Origin: Streptomyces sp. NRRL S-337
GTDB taxonomy: Bacteria; Actinomycetota; Actinomycetes; Streptomycetales; Streptomycetaceae
Assembly (NCBI RefSeq): GCF_000720175.1
Contig: NZ_JOIX01000016.1
Location: 53,440 to 117,439 of the forward strand
Length of the DNA stretch: 64,000 bases
Direction: 5' to 3'
Under the pieces are notes generated by a model. It saw nothing but the letters and a program-made list of their open reading frames with translations. It had not been told where the DNA came from and made no database searches. Made by a program: the position numbers and the translations under genes. How positions within the stretch are numbered: position 1 is the stretch's first letter; the number at the start of each line of letters is the position of its first letter. Below, piece after piece: positions 9,103 to 18,643 of this stretch.

Positions 9103-10644
9103 ATGAGCGACACCCACAGCACCTCCTCCCACGGCCACGGCCCGTTCATCGCAGCCATCGACCAGGGGACGACCTCCAGCCGCTGCATCGTCTTCGACAA
9201 GGACGGCCGGATCGTCTCGGTCGACCAGAAGGAGCACGAGCAGATCTTCCCGAAGCCGGGCTGGGTCGAGCACGACGCCGCCGAGATCTGGACCAACGTC
9301 CAGCAGGTCGTCGACGGTGCCGTGCAGAAGGCCGGCATCACCGCCGACGACGTCCGCGCCATCGGCATCACCAACCAGCGCGAGACCACCGTCCTCTGGG
9401 ACAAGAACACCGGTGAGCCGGTCCACAACGCCATCGTCTGGCAGGACACCCGCACCGACGCGCTCTGCAAGGAGCTGGGCCGCAACGTCGGCCAGGACCG
9501 CTTCCGCCGGGAGACCGGTCTGCCGCTGGCCTCCTACTTCGCCGGCCCGAAGATCCGCTGGCTGCTCGACAACGTCGAGGGCCTGCGCGAGCGCGCCGAG
9601 CGCGGCGAGATCCTCTTCGGCACGATGGACTCCTGGGTCATCTGGAACCTCACCGGCGGCGTCGACGGCGGCCACCACGTCACCGACGTCACCAACGCCT
9701 CGCGCACCATGCTGATGAACCTGCACAGCCTGGAGTGGGACGAGAAGATCCTCGCGTCGATGGACATCCCGGCGGCCGTGCTGCCGGAGATCAAGTCGTC
9801 CTCCGAGGTCTACGGCCACACCGCCGGCGGCGTGCTGTCCGGTGTCCCGGTCGCCTCGGCGCTCGGCGACCAGCAGGCCGCGCTCTTCGGCCAGACCTGC
9901 TTCGCGCAGGGCGAGGCCAAGTCCACGTACGGCACCGGCACCTTCATGCTGATGAACACCGGCCACGAGCCGGTCAACTCCTACAACGGGCTGCTGACCA
10001 CCGTCGGCTACCGGATCGGCGACCAGCAGACGGTCTACGCCCTGGAGGGCTCGATCGCCGTCACCGGTTCGCTCGTCCAGTGGATGCGCGACCAGATGGG
10101 CCTGATCAACAGCGCGGCCGAGATCGAGACCCTGGCCAGCACGGTCGAGGACAACGGCGGCGCCTACTTCGTGCCGGCCTTCTCCGGCCTGTTCGCCCCC
10201 TACTGGCGCTCGGACGCGCGCGGTGTCATCGCGGGCCTGACCCGTTACGTCACCAAGGCGCACATCGCCCGCGCCGTTCTCGAGGCCACCGCCTGGCAGA
10301 CGCGCGAGATCACCGACGCCATGACCAAGGACTCCGGCGTCGAGCTCACCGCACTCAAGGTCGACGGCGGTATGACCTCCAACAACCTGCTGATGCAGAC
10401 CATCTCGGACTTCCTGGACGCACCCGTGGTGCGCCCGATGGTCGCCGAGACCACCTGTCTCGGCGCTGCCTACGCGGCCGGTCTGGCCGTCGGCTTCTGG
10501 TCCAGCACCGACGAGCTGCGCGCCAACTGGCGCCGGGCCGCCGAATGGACCCCCCGCATGGACGCGGCCATCCGTGACCGCGAGTACAAGAACTGGCTCA
10601 AGGCCGTGGAGCGGACCATGGGCTGGCTCGACGACGAGAGCTGA
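9103..10644 (+). CDS. glpK: Glycerol kinase
   Basis: Phosphorylates glycerol to sn-glycerol-3-phosphate, trapping it in the cytoplasm. 513 aa, FGGY family. The ATP phosphate loop DQGTTSSR is at residues 20-27, and family blocks such as [33 protein letters not shown] and DGGMTSNN follow in order. The ATG at 9103 has GGAG 6 nt upstream, better than the in-frame TTG at 9091. It lies between the channel and the dehydrogenase gene with only 13 nt to glpD, so the three form one operon under GylR. Confidence 0.97.
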   Translation: MSDTHSTSSHGHGPFIAAIDQGTTSSRCIVFDKDGRIVSVDQKEHEQIFPKPGWVEHDAAEIWTNVQQVVDGAVQKAGITADDVRAIGITNQRETTVLWDKNTGEPVHNAIVWQDTRTDALCKELGRNVGQDRFRRETGLPLASYFAGPKIRWLLDNVEGLRERAERGEILFGTMDSWVIWNLTGGVDGGHHVTDVTNASRTMLMNLHSLEWDEKILASMDIPAAVLPEIKSSSEVYGHTAGGVLSGVPVASALGDQQAALFGQTCFAQGEAKSTYGTGTFMLMNTGHEPVNSYNGLLTTVGYRIGDQQTVYALEGSIAVTGSLVQWMRDQMGLINSAAEIETLASTVEDNGGAYFVPAFSGLFAPYWRSDARGVIAGLTRYVTKAHIARAVLEATAWQTREITDAMTKDSGVELTALKVDGGMTSNNLLMQTISDFLDAPVVRPMVAETTCLGAAYAAGLAVGFWSSTDELRANWRRAAEWTPRMDAAIRDREYKNWLKAVERTMGWLDDES

Positions 10645-10657
10645 CGAGGAGCACAAC

Positions 10658-12262
10658 ATGAGCACCCTGCAGAGCGTCCCGGCCCTCGGGACGCACCCGG
10701 CCAACGGTTCGAACCCGAGCCGCGCCGAGACTCGGGAGCAGCTTTCCAAGGCGACCTACGACCTCCTGGTGATCGGTGGCGGCATCCTGGGCATCTCCAC
10801 CGCCTGGCACGCCGCGCAGGCCGGACTGCGGGTGGCCCTGGTGGACGCCGGCGACTTCGCCGGCGCCACCTCCTCCGCCTCCTCCAAGCTGCTGCACGGC
10901 GGTCTGCGCTACCTGCAGACCGGTGCGGTCAAGCTGGTGGCGGAGAACCACTTCGAGCGGCGTGCGGTGTCCCGCGAGGTCGCACCGCACCTCTCCAACC
11001 CCCTCACCTTCTACCTGCCGGTGTACAAGGGCGGCCCGCACGGCGCGGCCAAGCTCGGGGCGGGCGTCTTCGCCTACTCCGCGCTGTCCGCGTTCGGCGA
11101 CGGCGTCGGCCACGTGATATCCGCGGCCAAGGCGCAGCGCGACGTGCCGGAGCTGCGCACGGAGAACCTCAAGGCCGTGGCCGTGTACGGCGACGACCAG
11201 ATGAACGACTCCCGGATGGCGCTGATGACCGTCCGCGCGGCGGTCGCGGCCGGCGCCACGGTCCTCAACCACGCCGAGGTCACCGGTCTGCGCTTCACCC
11301 AGGGCCGGGTCACCGGCGCCGAGCTCAAGGACCGTACGGACGGCCAGGAGTTCGGGGTGAACGCGCGCCTGGTGCTCAACGCCACCGGCCCGTGGGTGGA
11401 CCACCTGCGCAAGATGGAGGACCCGAACGCGGCCCCGTCCATCCGGCTGTCGAAGGGCGCGCACCTGGTCCTCAAGCGCACCTCCCCCTGGAAGGCGGCG
11501 CTGGCCACCCCGATCGACAAGTACCGCATCACCTTCGCCCTCCCCTGGGAGGACATGCTGCTGCTGGGCACCACGGACGAGGAGTTCGAGGGCGACCCGG
11601 CGGACGTCGCGGTCAACGACAAGGACGTCACCCAGATCCTGGACGAGGCCGCCTTCTCGATCCGCGACCAGCAGCTGTCCCGCGACCTGATCACGTACTC
11701 CTTCGCGGGTCTGCGGGTGCTGCCGGGCGGCCCCGGGGACACCTCCAAGGCCAAGCGCGAGACGGTCGTCACCGAGGGCAGCGGCGGCATGCTGTCGGTG
11801 GCCGGCGGCAAGTGGACGACCTTCCGGCACATCGGCCGGACGGTGATGAACAAGCTCGCCGCGCTGCCCGGCCAGCCGCTGGCCGACGACATGGAGCCGA
11901 TCGCGCAGCTGCCGAAGAAGCTCCCGCTGCCCGGTATCGCCAACCCGAACGCGGTCGCCCACCGGCTGCTCGTCGACGGCGGCACCCCCGGTCCCCGGAT
12001 GGCCCCGGAGACCGCGCGGCACCTCGCCACCCACTACGGTTCGCTGTCCTTCGACATCGCCCGGCTGGCCAACGAGAACCCGGCGCTGGCCGAGCGGATC
12101 CACCCGGACGCCCCGGAGATCTGGGCGCAGGTCGCCTACGCCCGGGACAACGAGTGGGCCGAGACCGTCGACGACGTGCTGCGCCGCCGTACCACGCTGA
12201 CCATCCGCGGGCTGGACACCGAGGACGTCCGGGCCAAGGTCAAGGACATGCTGGAGGGCTGA
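10658..12262 (+). CDS. glpD: Glycerol-3-phosphate dehydrogenase (FAD-dependent)
   Basis: Oxidises glycerol-3-phosphate to dihydroxyacetone phosphate and passes electrons to the respiratory quinone pool at the membrane. 534 aa. N-terminal FAD-binding Rossmann fold with GGGILG at residues 40-45 and the GlpD signature SSKLLHGGLRYLQ; C-terminal GlpD domain includes WAETVDDVLRRRT. ATG at 10658 with GAGGAGC 8 nt upstream; the longer open frame overlaps glpK and is rejected. Last gene of the glycerol operon, followed by a strong hairpin. Confidence 0.97.
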   Translation: MSTLQSVPALGTHPANGSNPSRAETREQLSKATYDLLVIGGGILGISTAWHAAQAGLRVALVDAGDFAGATSSASSKLLHGGLRYLQTGAVKLVAENHFERRAVSREVAPHLSNPLTFYLPVYKGGPHGAAKLGAGVFAYSALSAFGDGVGHVISAAKAQRDVPELRTENLKAVAVYGDDQMNDSRMALMTVRAAVAAGATVLNHAEVTGLRFTQGRVTGAELKDRTDGQEFGVNARLVLNATGPWVDHLRKMEDPNAAPSIRLSKGAHLVLKRTSPWKAALATPIDKYRITFALPWEDMLLLGTTDEEFEGDPADVAVNDKDVTQILDEAAFSIRDQQLSRDLITYSFAGLRVLPGGPGDTSKAKRETVVTEGSGGMLSVAGGKWTTFRHIGRTVMNKLAALPGQPLADDMEPIAQLPKKLPLPGIANPNAVAHRLLVDGGTPGPRMAPETARHLATHYGSLSFDIARLANENPALAERIHPDAPEIWAQVAYARDNEWAETVDDVLRRRTTLTIRGLDTEDVRAKVKDMLEG

Positions 12263-12296
12263 CACCGGGTCAGCACGTCAGCACCTGCTGAAGCAC

Positions 12297-12325
12297 GAAG
12301 GGGCGGTCCGGGGGGCCGCCCCTTC
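12297..12325 (+). terminator. Glycerol operon terminator
   Basis: Perfect 10-bp stem GAAGGGGCGG / CCGCCCCTTC with a 9-nt G-rich loop, 35 nt after the glpD stop. It separates the glycerol operon from the FadR-type regulator. Confidence 0.75.
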
Positions 12326-12377
12326 GTCGTACCGCAATCGGGAGGCGGTCGCGACCGGCCCGCGGGGCCATAATGAC

Positions 12378-12396
12378 CCAGACATCGGATGTCTGG
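12378..12396. promoter_or_regulatory. Palindromic operator at the start of the FadR-type regulator
   Basis: Perfect palindrome CCAGACAT-CGG-ATGTCTGG, 8-bp arms with a 3-nt centre, ending at the ribosome-binding site of the regulator gene (ATG 12406). FadR/GntR regulators bind such sites, and the position fits autorepression. The core ACATCnGATGT recurs, with one mismatch, before the L-fuconate dehydratase gene at 21917-21927. Confidence 0.65.
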
Positions 12397-12405
12397 GAGG
12401 TCGGC

Positions 12406-13077
12406 ATGGCGGTCACCGATGAGGCCATCGAGAAGATCAAGGGCATGATCGTCTCCGGCGCGCTGCGGCCGGGCGACCGGCTACCGAAGGAGAGCGAGCT
12501 GGCGGCCGAGCTCGGGCTGTCCCGCAACTCGCTGCGCGAGGCGGTGCGGGCGCTGTCCCTCATCCGCATCCTCGACGTACGCCAGGGCGACGGCACCTAC
12601 GTCACCAGCCTCGATCCGCAGGTGCTGCTGGAGGCGATGAGCTTCGTCGTGGACTTCCACCGCGACGACACGGTGCTGGAGTTCCTCGCCGTCCGCCGGA
12701 TCCTGGAGCCGGCCGCCACGGCGATGGCGGCCGGCCGGATCGGCCGCGACGAACTCGACGCCCTGGAGGCCCGGTTGGACGCGCTGGGCCCGAGCCCGTC
12801 GGTGGAGGACCTGGTCGCCTCGGACCTGGAGTTCCACCGCGGGATCGTCGCGGCGTCCGGCAACTCCGTGCTCTGTTCGCTGCTGGACGGGCTGTCCGGG
12901 CCGACCACCCGGGCCAGGATCTGGCGCGGGCTGACCCAGAAGGACGCGGTGACCCGCACCCTCACCGAACACCGGGCGATCCTCGGCGCACTGCGCGACC
13001 GGGACGCGGAGGCGGCACGGGCCTGGGCGACGGTCCACATCGCCAGCGTGGAGCAGTGGTTGCGCACCTCACTGTGA
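12406..13077 (+). CDS. FadR-family (GntR/FCD) transcriptional regulator of the sugar-acid cluster
   Basis: 223-aa regulator. GntR winged-helix domain at about residues 1-70 (GDRLPKESELAAELGLSRNS), followed by an all-helical FCD ligand domain with the conserved metal-site pattern (SDLEFHR, then TEHRAIL, then VHI near the end). FCD regulators often sense sugar acids. Of two in-frame ATGs, 12406 has GGGAGG at the right distance; 12373 has none and the palindrome would lie inside the coding region. It lies at the end of the minus-strand fucose-type cluster and points toward it, with a matching half-operator before that operon. Likely represses both itself and the catabolic operon until a pathway intermediate binds. 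Ligand inferred. Confidence 0.88.
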   Translation: MAVTDEAIEKIKGMIVSGALRPGDRLPKESELAAELGLSRNSLREAVRALSLIRILDVRQGDGTYVTSLDPQVLLEAMSFVVDFHRDDTVLEFLAVRRILEPAATAMAAGRIGRDELDALEARLDALGPSPSVEDLVASDLEFHRGIVAASGNSVLCSLLDGLSGPTTRARIWRGLTQKDAVTRTLTEHRAILGALRDRDAEAARAWATVHIASVEQWLRTSL

Positions 13078-13112
13078 CGCGCGGGCACCGGGGGTCGGGC
13101 CCCCGTCCCGGA

Positions 13113-13898
13113 TCAGACCGCGAAGCCGCCGTCCACCGCGATCGAGGCGCCCGTGATGTAGCGTCCGCCCTCGCCCGCCAGGTGGGCCACGGTCTCCGCG
13201 ACGTCCAGGTCCCGGCCGTAGGCGCCCAGGGCGGTCAGCCCCGCCTGGAACTCCGCGCTCTCGCCGTCGGCCGGGTTCATGTCGGTGTCGATCGGGCCCG
13301 GGTGGATGAGGTTGGCGGTGATCCCGCGCGGTCCCAGTTCCTTGGCCAGGGTCTTGGTGAGGCCGGTCAGTGCGGACTTGCTGGTGGCGTAGAGGGTGCC
13401 GCCGGGGAAGGCGACCCGTTCGGCCATGCAGCTGCCGATCGAGATGATCCGCCCGCCCTCGGTCAGATGCGCGGCCGCGGCCTGCGCGGCGAGGAACGGC
13501 CCGCGGACGTTGGTGCGCAGCACCCGGTCCACGTCCTCCAGGGAGATCCCCTCGAACGGCCCGAGGACGCCGGTCCCGGCGTTGTTCACCAGGATGTCCA
13601 GCCGCCCGAAGCGCTCCACGGCCCCGGCCACCGAGGCCCACACCTGCTCGGCGTCGGCCACGTCGGCCCGGACCGCCCAGGCCTGTCCGCCGGCCTGCTC
13701 GATCTCCTTGACCACCTGGTCGGCCAGGTCCTGCCGGCTCTGGTAGGTCAGTGCCACCGCCGCGCCCCCGGCGGCCAGCCGGCGCGCGATCGCCGCCCCG
13801 ATGCCACGGCTGCCGCCGGTCACCAGGGCCACCTTGCCCGCCAGTGGCCGGCCGCCGCCCTCCCCCGCCGCGGTCGCCGTCATGGGGGTCATGGTCAT
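13113..13898 (-). CDS. SDR-family oxidoreductase
   Basis: Classical short-chain dehydrogenase, about 261 aa. Cofactor loop TGGSRGIG, the NNAG motif (LVNNAG), catalytic Ser in SIGSCM and the YxxxK pair in YATSK are all present, so it should be active with NAD(P). The C-terminal SIAVDGGF is typical. The start is uncertain: the frame opens at a GTG at 13973 and holds several ATGs in a repetitive GAC/ATG-rich stretch without a clear ribosome-binding site; 13898 was chosen as a family-like N-terminus. It is the last minus-strand gene of the sugar cluster, 244 bp after the lactonase gene. It could oxidise an alternative aldose or a late intermediate; the generic sequence does not say which. Confidence 0.85.
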   Translation of the reverse strand: MTMTPMTATAAGEGGGRPLAGKVALVTGGSRGIGAAIARRLAAGGAAVALTYQSRQDLADQVVKEIEQAGGQAWAVRADVADAEQVWASVAGAVERFGRLDILVNNAGTGVLGPFEGISLEDVDRVLRTNVRGPFLAAQAAAAHLTEGGRIISIGSCMAERVAFPGGTLYATSKSALTGLTKTLAKELGPRGITANLIHPGPIDTDMNPADGESAEFQAGLTALGAYGRDLDVAETVAHLAGEGGRYITGASIAVDGGFAV

Positions 13899-14142
13899 GG
13901 GAGCCATCACCGTCGCGGTCATCGTCGTCACCGTCGCCTTCGTGCGTGTCGGTCGTCCGTACTGGACGAGCACCGCGTCGGTCCGCGGTACGCCTCGATC
14001 CTCGGGCGTGGACGGCTACGGGGCTGGCGGAAACCGGACGCCGACGCGGCGGCCCGGGCGGGGGCCGCCCCGGCCCGTACGGCCACCGGACATCGGCCCC
14101 CGGCCCCCGGCCCGAACGACCATCGCCCCGCCCGCCGTTCGG

Positions 14143-14976
14143 CTACAGCGCCGCGAGCCCGTAGACCCGCGCCGCTGTTCCGCCGAAGACTGCCGCGCGC
14201 TCGGGCGTGGTGAGGTCGGTGGTGGCTGCTTCCGCGAGGGTGAGGACGTCGGCGTAGGCGGCGGCGAGGGTGCAGACCGGCCAGTCGGAGCCGAACATCA
14301 GCCGGTCCGGGCCGAAGGCGTCCAGCACGTGCCGGGCGTAGGGGAGGATCTGCGAGGGCCGCCAGGCGTCCCGGTCGGCCTCGGTGACCAGGCCGGACAG
14401 TTTGCAGCTGACGTTCGGCAGTCCGGCGAGCGCACCGACCGCGTCGGCCCAGGGCTGCCACTCCCCCGCCGCCACCGCCGGTTTGGCCGCGTGGTCCAGG
14501 ACGAAGGACAGCTGGGGCAGGGCCCGGGCCGCGGTGTGTGCGGCGGGCAGTTCGCGCGGGGTGACCAGCAGGTCGTAGACGAGACCGGCTTCGGCCAGGG
14601 CGGCCAGTGCGCGCAGGACCGCGGGGCGGGTGAGCCAGTCGGGGTCGGGTTCGTCCTGGACCTGGTGGCGGATGCCGACCAGTTCGGCCGGCCGGTCCGC
14701 CAGGCGGTCGGGAAGCGCCGGGTCGGTGAGGTCGGCCCAGCCGACGACGCCCGCGACCGGGCCCTCCCCCGCCGCGATCGCCAGCAGTTCGGCGGTCTCG
14801 TCGTACGAGGACGACGACTGGACCAGGACCGTGCGGTCGATGCCGTGTGCGGTCAGGTGCGGGACGAGGTCGGCGAGCGCGTAGCTGCGGCGGATCGGGT
14901 CGGCCCAGGGCCCGGCCATCCACGGCTGGTGCCGCCTGGTGAGGTCCCACAGGTGGTGGTGGGCGTCGATGCGCAT
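14143..14976 (-). CDS. Amidohydrolase, L-fuconolactonase-like
   Basis: 277-aa amidohydrolase-2 family protein (TIM barrel), here most likely hydrolysing L-fucono-lactone to L-fuconate. The N-terminal metal-binding motif RIDAHHHLWDL (His 6-8) is the signature of the COG3618 lactonase group, and the C-terminal block LMFGSDWPVC carries the catalytic Asp. The ATG at 14976 overlaps the stop of the upstream aldo/keto reductase as TGATG, showing translational coupling; the longer frame reads back into that gene. Its position between a sugar dehydrogenase and a sugar-acid dehydratase supports the lactonase role. A related aldonolactone is possible. Confidence 0.85.
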   Translation of the reverse strand: MRIDAHHHLWDLTRRHQPWMAGPWADPIRRSYALADLVPHLTAHGIDRTVLVQSSSSYDETAELLAIAAGEGPVAGVVGWADLTDPALPDRLADRPAELVGIRHQVQDEPDPDWLTRPAVLRALAALAEAGLVYDLLVTPRELPAAHTAARALPQLSFVLDHAAKPAVAAGEWQPWADAVGALAGLPNVSCKLSGLVTEADRDAWRPSQILPYARHVLDAFGPDRLMFGSDWPVCTLAAAYADVLTLAEAATTDLTTPERAAVFGGTAARVYGLAAL

Positions 14977-16004
14977 CAGGGGCGTGCTCCGGGGGTGTCG
15001 GGGCCGTCGGTGCGGGGCAGCGGCAGGTCGGGGTCGAGCAGCCCGCGGGCGACGAGCGTGTGCCAGAGGGCGTCGGGGATCTCCTGGGTGAAGAGCCGGG
15101 CGTTCTCCGCCATTTCGCCGGGGGTGGCGGCGCCCACGACAGCCGCGGCCACGGCCGGGTGACCGAACGGGAAGCGCAGCGCCGCGGCCTTCAGCGGTAC
15201 TCCGAACTCCTCGCACACGGAGGCCAGTTGGCGGGCGCGGTGCAGCAGGGCGGGTGGCGCCGGGGCGTAGTCGTAGCGGGCGCCGGGTGACGGGTCGGCG
15301 AGCAGCCCGGAGTTGTAGACCCCGCCGACGACGACGGAGGTGCCGCGGCGGGCGCAGACCGGCAGCAGGTCGGCCAGGGCGGAGTGGTCCAGCAGCGTCC
15401 AGCGGCCGGCGCAGAGCACCACGTCCACATCGAGGTCGGCGACGAGCCGGGCCAGGACGTCGCTGTGGTTCATCCCGAAGCCGATGGCGCGCACGACTCC
15501 TTGGGCGCGCAGTTCGGCGAGGGACGGGAAGCCCGTTTCGTGCACCTCGCGCAGATGGTGCTCGACGTCGTGCAGGTGGACGATGTCGACGCGGTCGACG
15601 CCGAGCCGCTCCAGGGACGCCTCCAGGGTGGCGTGGATGCCGTCGCGGGACAGGTCGCGGACGCGGGCCCGGGCGGGGGTGTCCACGAAGCCCTCACCGG
15701 CCACCTCCTCCCCCGGTGCGAGCGGTCGCAGCCGGCGGCCCACCTTGGTGGCCAGGATGTAGCCGTCCCGGTCCCGGCCGTGCAGCGCCCGGCCGAGCCG
15801 CTCTTCGGAGAGGCCGAGGCCGTAGTGCGGTGCGGTGTCGAAGTAGCCGGCGCCGGCCGCGAGGGCGGTGTGGACGACGGCCCGGGCCTGCTCTTCGGGG
15901 ACGGCGCGGTAGAGGTTGCCGAGCGGGGCGCAGCCCAGGCCGAGGGGCGGGACGGTTACCCCGCTGTGTCCCAACTCGCGGCAGAAATAGGTGTGTTGGT
16001 GCAT
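14976..16004 (-). CDS. Aldo/keto reductase, L-fucose (D-threo-aldose 1-) dehydrogenase-like
   Basis: 342-aa aldo/keto reductase resembling D-threo-aldose 1-dehydrogenase/L-fucose dehydrogenase, which oxidises the C1 of L-fucose to the lactone with NAD(P). The family signature GYFDTAPHYG includes the active-site Asp56 and Tyr61; the Lys in ILATKVGRR and the His in VDIVHLHDVEHH complete the tetrad. Ends with the usual cofactor-binding region (AAVVGAATPGEM). ATG 16004 is 12 nt downstream of the permease stop; the 3' end is coupled to the lactonase gene. First catabolic enzyme of the proposed pathway. Confidence 0.86.
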   Translation of the reverse strand: MHQHTYFCRELGHSGVTVPPLGLGCAPLGNLYRAVPEEQARAVVHTALAAGAGYFDTAPHYGLGLSEERLGRALHGRDRDGYILATKVGRRLRPLAPGEEVAGEGFVDTPARARVRDLSRDGIHATLEASLERLGVDRVDIVHLHDVEHHLREVHETGFPSLAELRAQGVVRAIGFGMNHSDVLARLVADLDVDVVLCAGRWTLLDHSALADLLPVCARRGTSVVVGGVYNSGLLADPSPGARYDYAPAPPALLHRARQLASVCEEFGVPLKAAALRFPFGHPAVAAAVVGAATPGEMAENARLFTQEIPDALWHTLVARGLLDPDLPLPRTDGPDTPGARP

Positions 16005-16016
16005 GGCCGGGGGCCC

Positions 16017-17054
16017 TCAGTCCTGCTTCTCGCCGCTGGTGAAGCGGGAAATGACCAGGGCGACGATGATGATCGCGCCGTTGAGGAACTGGGTCCACAG
16101 CGGCGGCACCCCGCCCAGTGTCATGACGTTGATGACCAGTTGGAGGGTGAGTACGCCGGTGAGCGCGCCGAAGAGGGTGCCGTGGCCGCCCTTGAGGCTG
16201 ATGCCGCCGATCACCGCGGCGGCGAAGACCTGGAAGATCCAGCCGTTGCCCTGGCTCGCCGAGACCGCGCCGTAGTGGCCGGTGTAGAGGATCCCGGCGA
16301 AGGCGGCGAGCACCCCGGCGAGGGTGAGGACGGCCCAGGTGAGCCGGTCCACGCGGATGCCGGCGGCGCGGGCGGCCTCCGGATTGCCGCCGATCGCGTA
16401 CAGCGCCCGTCCGTGCCGGAGGTAGCCCAGGGCCGCGCCGCCGAGCGCGAACAGTGCCAGGCAGATCCAGACGGCGGCCGGGACGCCCAGCCAGTCGGCC
16501 TTGCCCAGGTAGGCGAAGGACTCCGGGACGTTGCCTATCGACTGGCCCTCGGAGAGGCCCACCTGGAGGCCGCGCAGCATGGTGAGCATGCCGAGGGTGG
16601 CGATGAAGCCGTTGACCCTGAGCCCCAGGATCAGCAGGCCGTTGGTGGCGCCGACGGCCGCACCGACGGCCAGGCACAGCGGGATCGCGGTCCAGGCGGG
16701 GAAGAGCGCGAGGCCTGCGAACCGCCCGCCGTGCGCGGGCATCACCAGCCACAGCGCCACCACCGGCGCCAGCCCGATGGTCGATTCCAGTGACAGGTCC
16801 ATCCGGCCGCTGATCAGGACGAGCGCCTCGCCGAGGACCAGCAGGCCGAGTTCGGTGGACTGCTGGACGACCCCGATGAGGTTGTCCTGGGTCAGGAAGG
16901 CGGGCGAGACGATGAAGCCGATGACACCCAGCACGAGGATCACCGGCACCAGGGAGAGGTCCCGCCAGCGGGCCGGGTCGATCCGGGGCCGGCGGCGTGC
17001 GCGCGGGGTGGCGGCACCGAGGTCGGTGGCCGGCGGCGAGGCGGTTCCGGTCAT
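16017..17054 (-). CDS. Sugar ABC transporter permease (RbsC type)
   Basis: 345-aa polytopic membrane protein of the BPD_transp_2 family that forms the channel of ribose/xylose-type importers. Several hydrophobic segments from about residue 40 onward; the conserved EAA-like loop is seen as GNPEAARAAGIRV, and ISLKGGHGTLFGALTG is the typical C-terminal block. The ATG at 17054 overlaps the stop of the ATPase gene (ATGA), so the three importer genes are translated together. The cytoplasmic N-terminal tail is short and Arg-rich. Confidence 0.92.
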   Translation of the reverse strand: MTGTASPPATDLGAATPRARRRPRIDPARWRDLSLVPVILVLGVIGFIVSPAFLTQDNLIGVVQQSTELGLLVLGEALVLISGRMDLSLESTIGLAPVVALWLVMPAHGGRFAGLALFPAWTAIPLCLAVGAAVGATNGLLILGLRVNGFIATLGMLTMLRGLQVGLSEGQSIGNVPESFAYLGKADWLGVPAAVWICLALFALGGAALGYLRHGRALYAIGGNPEAARAAGIRVDRLTWAVLTLAGVLAAFAGILYTGHYGAVSASQGNGWIFQVFAAAVIGGISLKGGHGTLFGALTGVLTLQLVINVMTLGGVPPLWTQFLNGAIIIVALVISRFTSGEKQD

Positions 17055-18643
17055 GGCGCGGTCCCTTCCGTTCCGTGCGGGTCGTCGGCGCCGTGGCCCG
17101 CCGGCCGCTCGTCGGTGCCGTCGCCCGCCGGCCACTCGTCGGTGCGGTCGCCGGCCAGGCCCTCCATGGCGGCGACCAGGTCGTGGTCGCGCCAGCCGCG
17201 CGGGAAGTGGGCGGTCACCCGGCCGTGGAAGACCGCCAGCACCCGGTCGCAGACCCGGAGGTCGTCCAGTTCGTCGGAGACGATCAGGGCGCCGCTGCCG
17301 CCGTCCGCGACCTGGCGTACGACGCCGAGCAGGGCCTCCTTGGACCGGACGTCGACGCCGTTGGTGGGCCGGACGGCGACCAGGACGGCGGGCCGGCGGG
17401 CCAGCGCGCGGGCGATCACGACCTTCTGCTGGTTGCCGCCGGAGAGCCCGGAGACCGGCTGGCCGGGACCGGTGGTCCGGATGTCCAGCTCGCTGATCAT
17501 GCGCCGGGCGAACGCGCGGGTCCGGGAGGGCAGTACGGTCCCCAGCGGCCCCAGCTGGTCGGCGACGGTGAGGGTGGCGTTCTCGGCGACGCTGCGGCCG
17601 GGGACGAGGCCCTCGCGGTGCCGGTCCTCGGGGACGTAGCCGATGCCGGCGGCGAGGGCGTGCGGCACGCTGCCGGTGCGGACCGGGCGGCCGCGCACCG
17701 AGATCCGGCCGGCGTCCGGGGCCCGCAGCCCGGCCAGCGTCTCGCCGATCGCGGTGGTCCCACTGGCCGTGGCGCCCGCGAGGCCCACCACCTCACCGGC
17801 CCGTACGGTCAGGTCGAGCGGGCCGAACCGGCCGTGCAGCGCCAGCCCTTCGGTCCGCAGCACCGGTGCGCCCGTGGTGCGCGCGGCCGGCCGGGGGCGC
17901 CGCGCGGCGCCCGGCTCCTCCCCCGTCATCGCCGCGACCAGCTCGTTCCTGGGGAGGTCCGGGACGGGCGCGGTCAGTACGGGGCGGGCGTCGCGGAGGA
18001 CGGTGACGGTGTCGCACAGCTCGTAGACCTCCGTCAGGTGGTGCGAGATGAACAGGAAGGCCACGCCCTGGTCGCGTAGGGCCCGCAGTTTGCCGAAGAG
18101 CCGGTCGATGCCGGCGGCGTCGAGGCGGGCGGTGGGCTCGTCGAGGACGATCAGCCGGGCGCCCTGCGACAGGGCGCGGGCGATCTCCACGAACTGCCGC
18201 TGTTCCACGCCGAGTTCGCGTATCCGGGCGCCCGGGTCGACCGTGACGCCGTACTCGGCGAGCAGTTCGCCGGCGCGGGCGCGCAGTGCGCCCCAGCGGA
18301 GCGTGCGGCCGCCCGGGAGGCGGCCCAGGAAGAGGTTCTCGGCGACGGTCAGTCCGGGCACCGTCATCGACTTCTGGTGGACGCAGGCGACCGTGCGCTG
18401 CCAGGCGGCCGGGTCGCCCCAGCGGGGTGCGGGCCGCCCGGCGAAGGTGACCCGGCCGGCGTCCGGGCGGGTCAGGCCGGTCAGCACGGAGACCAGGGTG
18501 GACTTGCCGGCGCCGTTGCGGCCGACGAGGGCATGGGCCTCGGCGGGCCGTACGGTCAGCCGGGCGCCGTCGAGGGCGACGGTGGGGCCGTAGCGTTTGA
18601 CGATTCCCTCGGCGTGCACCGCCGCCGGTTCGTGGGCCGTCAT
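17051..18643 (-). CDS. Sugar ABC transporter ATP-binding protein (RbsA/MglA type, two domains)
   Basis: 530-aa double ATPase of the CUT2 class. The first nucleotide-binding domain has a full Walker A (GRNGAGKST, residues 41-49) and Walker B LIVLDEPT. The second domain has the degenerate P-loop GATASGTTAIGE, as is normal for RbsA-type proteins, and the signature VSGLSGGNQQK. The N-terminus is coupled to the solute-binding gene (ATGA at 18640-18643) and the C-terminus to the permease gene (ATGA at 17051-17054). The last residues repeat an acidic Gly/Thr/Glu-rich motif with no known role. Powers sugar import. Confidence 0.94.
   Translation of the reverse strand: MTAHEPAAVHAEGIVKRYGPTVALDGARLTVRPAEAHALVGRNGAGKSTLVSVLTGLTRPDAGRVTFAGRPAPRWGDPAAWQRTVACVHQKSMTVPGLTVAENLFLGRLPGGRTLRWGALRARAGELLAEYGVTVDPGARIRELGVEQRQFVEIARALSQGARLIVLDEPTARLDAAGIDRLFGKLRALRDQGVAFLFISHHLTEVYELCDTVTVLRDARPVLTAPVPDLPRNELVAAMTGEEPGAARRPRPAARTTGAPVLRTEGLALHGRFGPLDLTVRAGEVVGLAGATASGTTAIGETLAGLRAPDAGRISVRGRPVRTGSVPHALAAGIGYVPEDRHREGLVPGRSVAENATLTVADQLGPLGTVLPSRTRAFARRMISELDIRTTGPGQPVSGLSGGNQQKVVIARALARRPAVLVAVRPTNGVDVRSKEALLGVVRQVADGGSGALIVSDELDDLRVCDRVLAVFHGRVTAHFPRGWRDHDLVAAMEGLAGDRTDEWPAGDGTDERPAGHGADDPHGTEGTAP

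Noticed and set aside
8899..12265. Long minus-strand open frames across glpK and glpD
   Set aside because: Shadows of the well-supported glycerol genes; their low-complexity products resemble no family.
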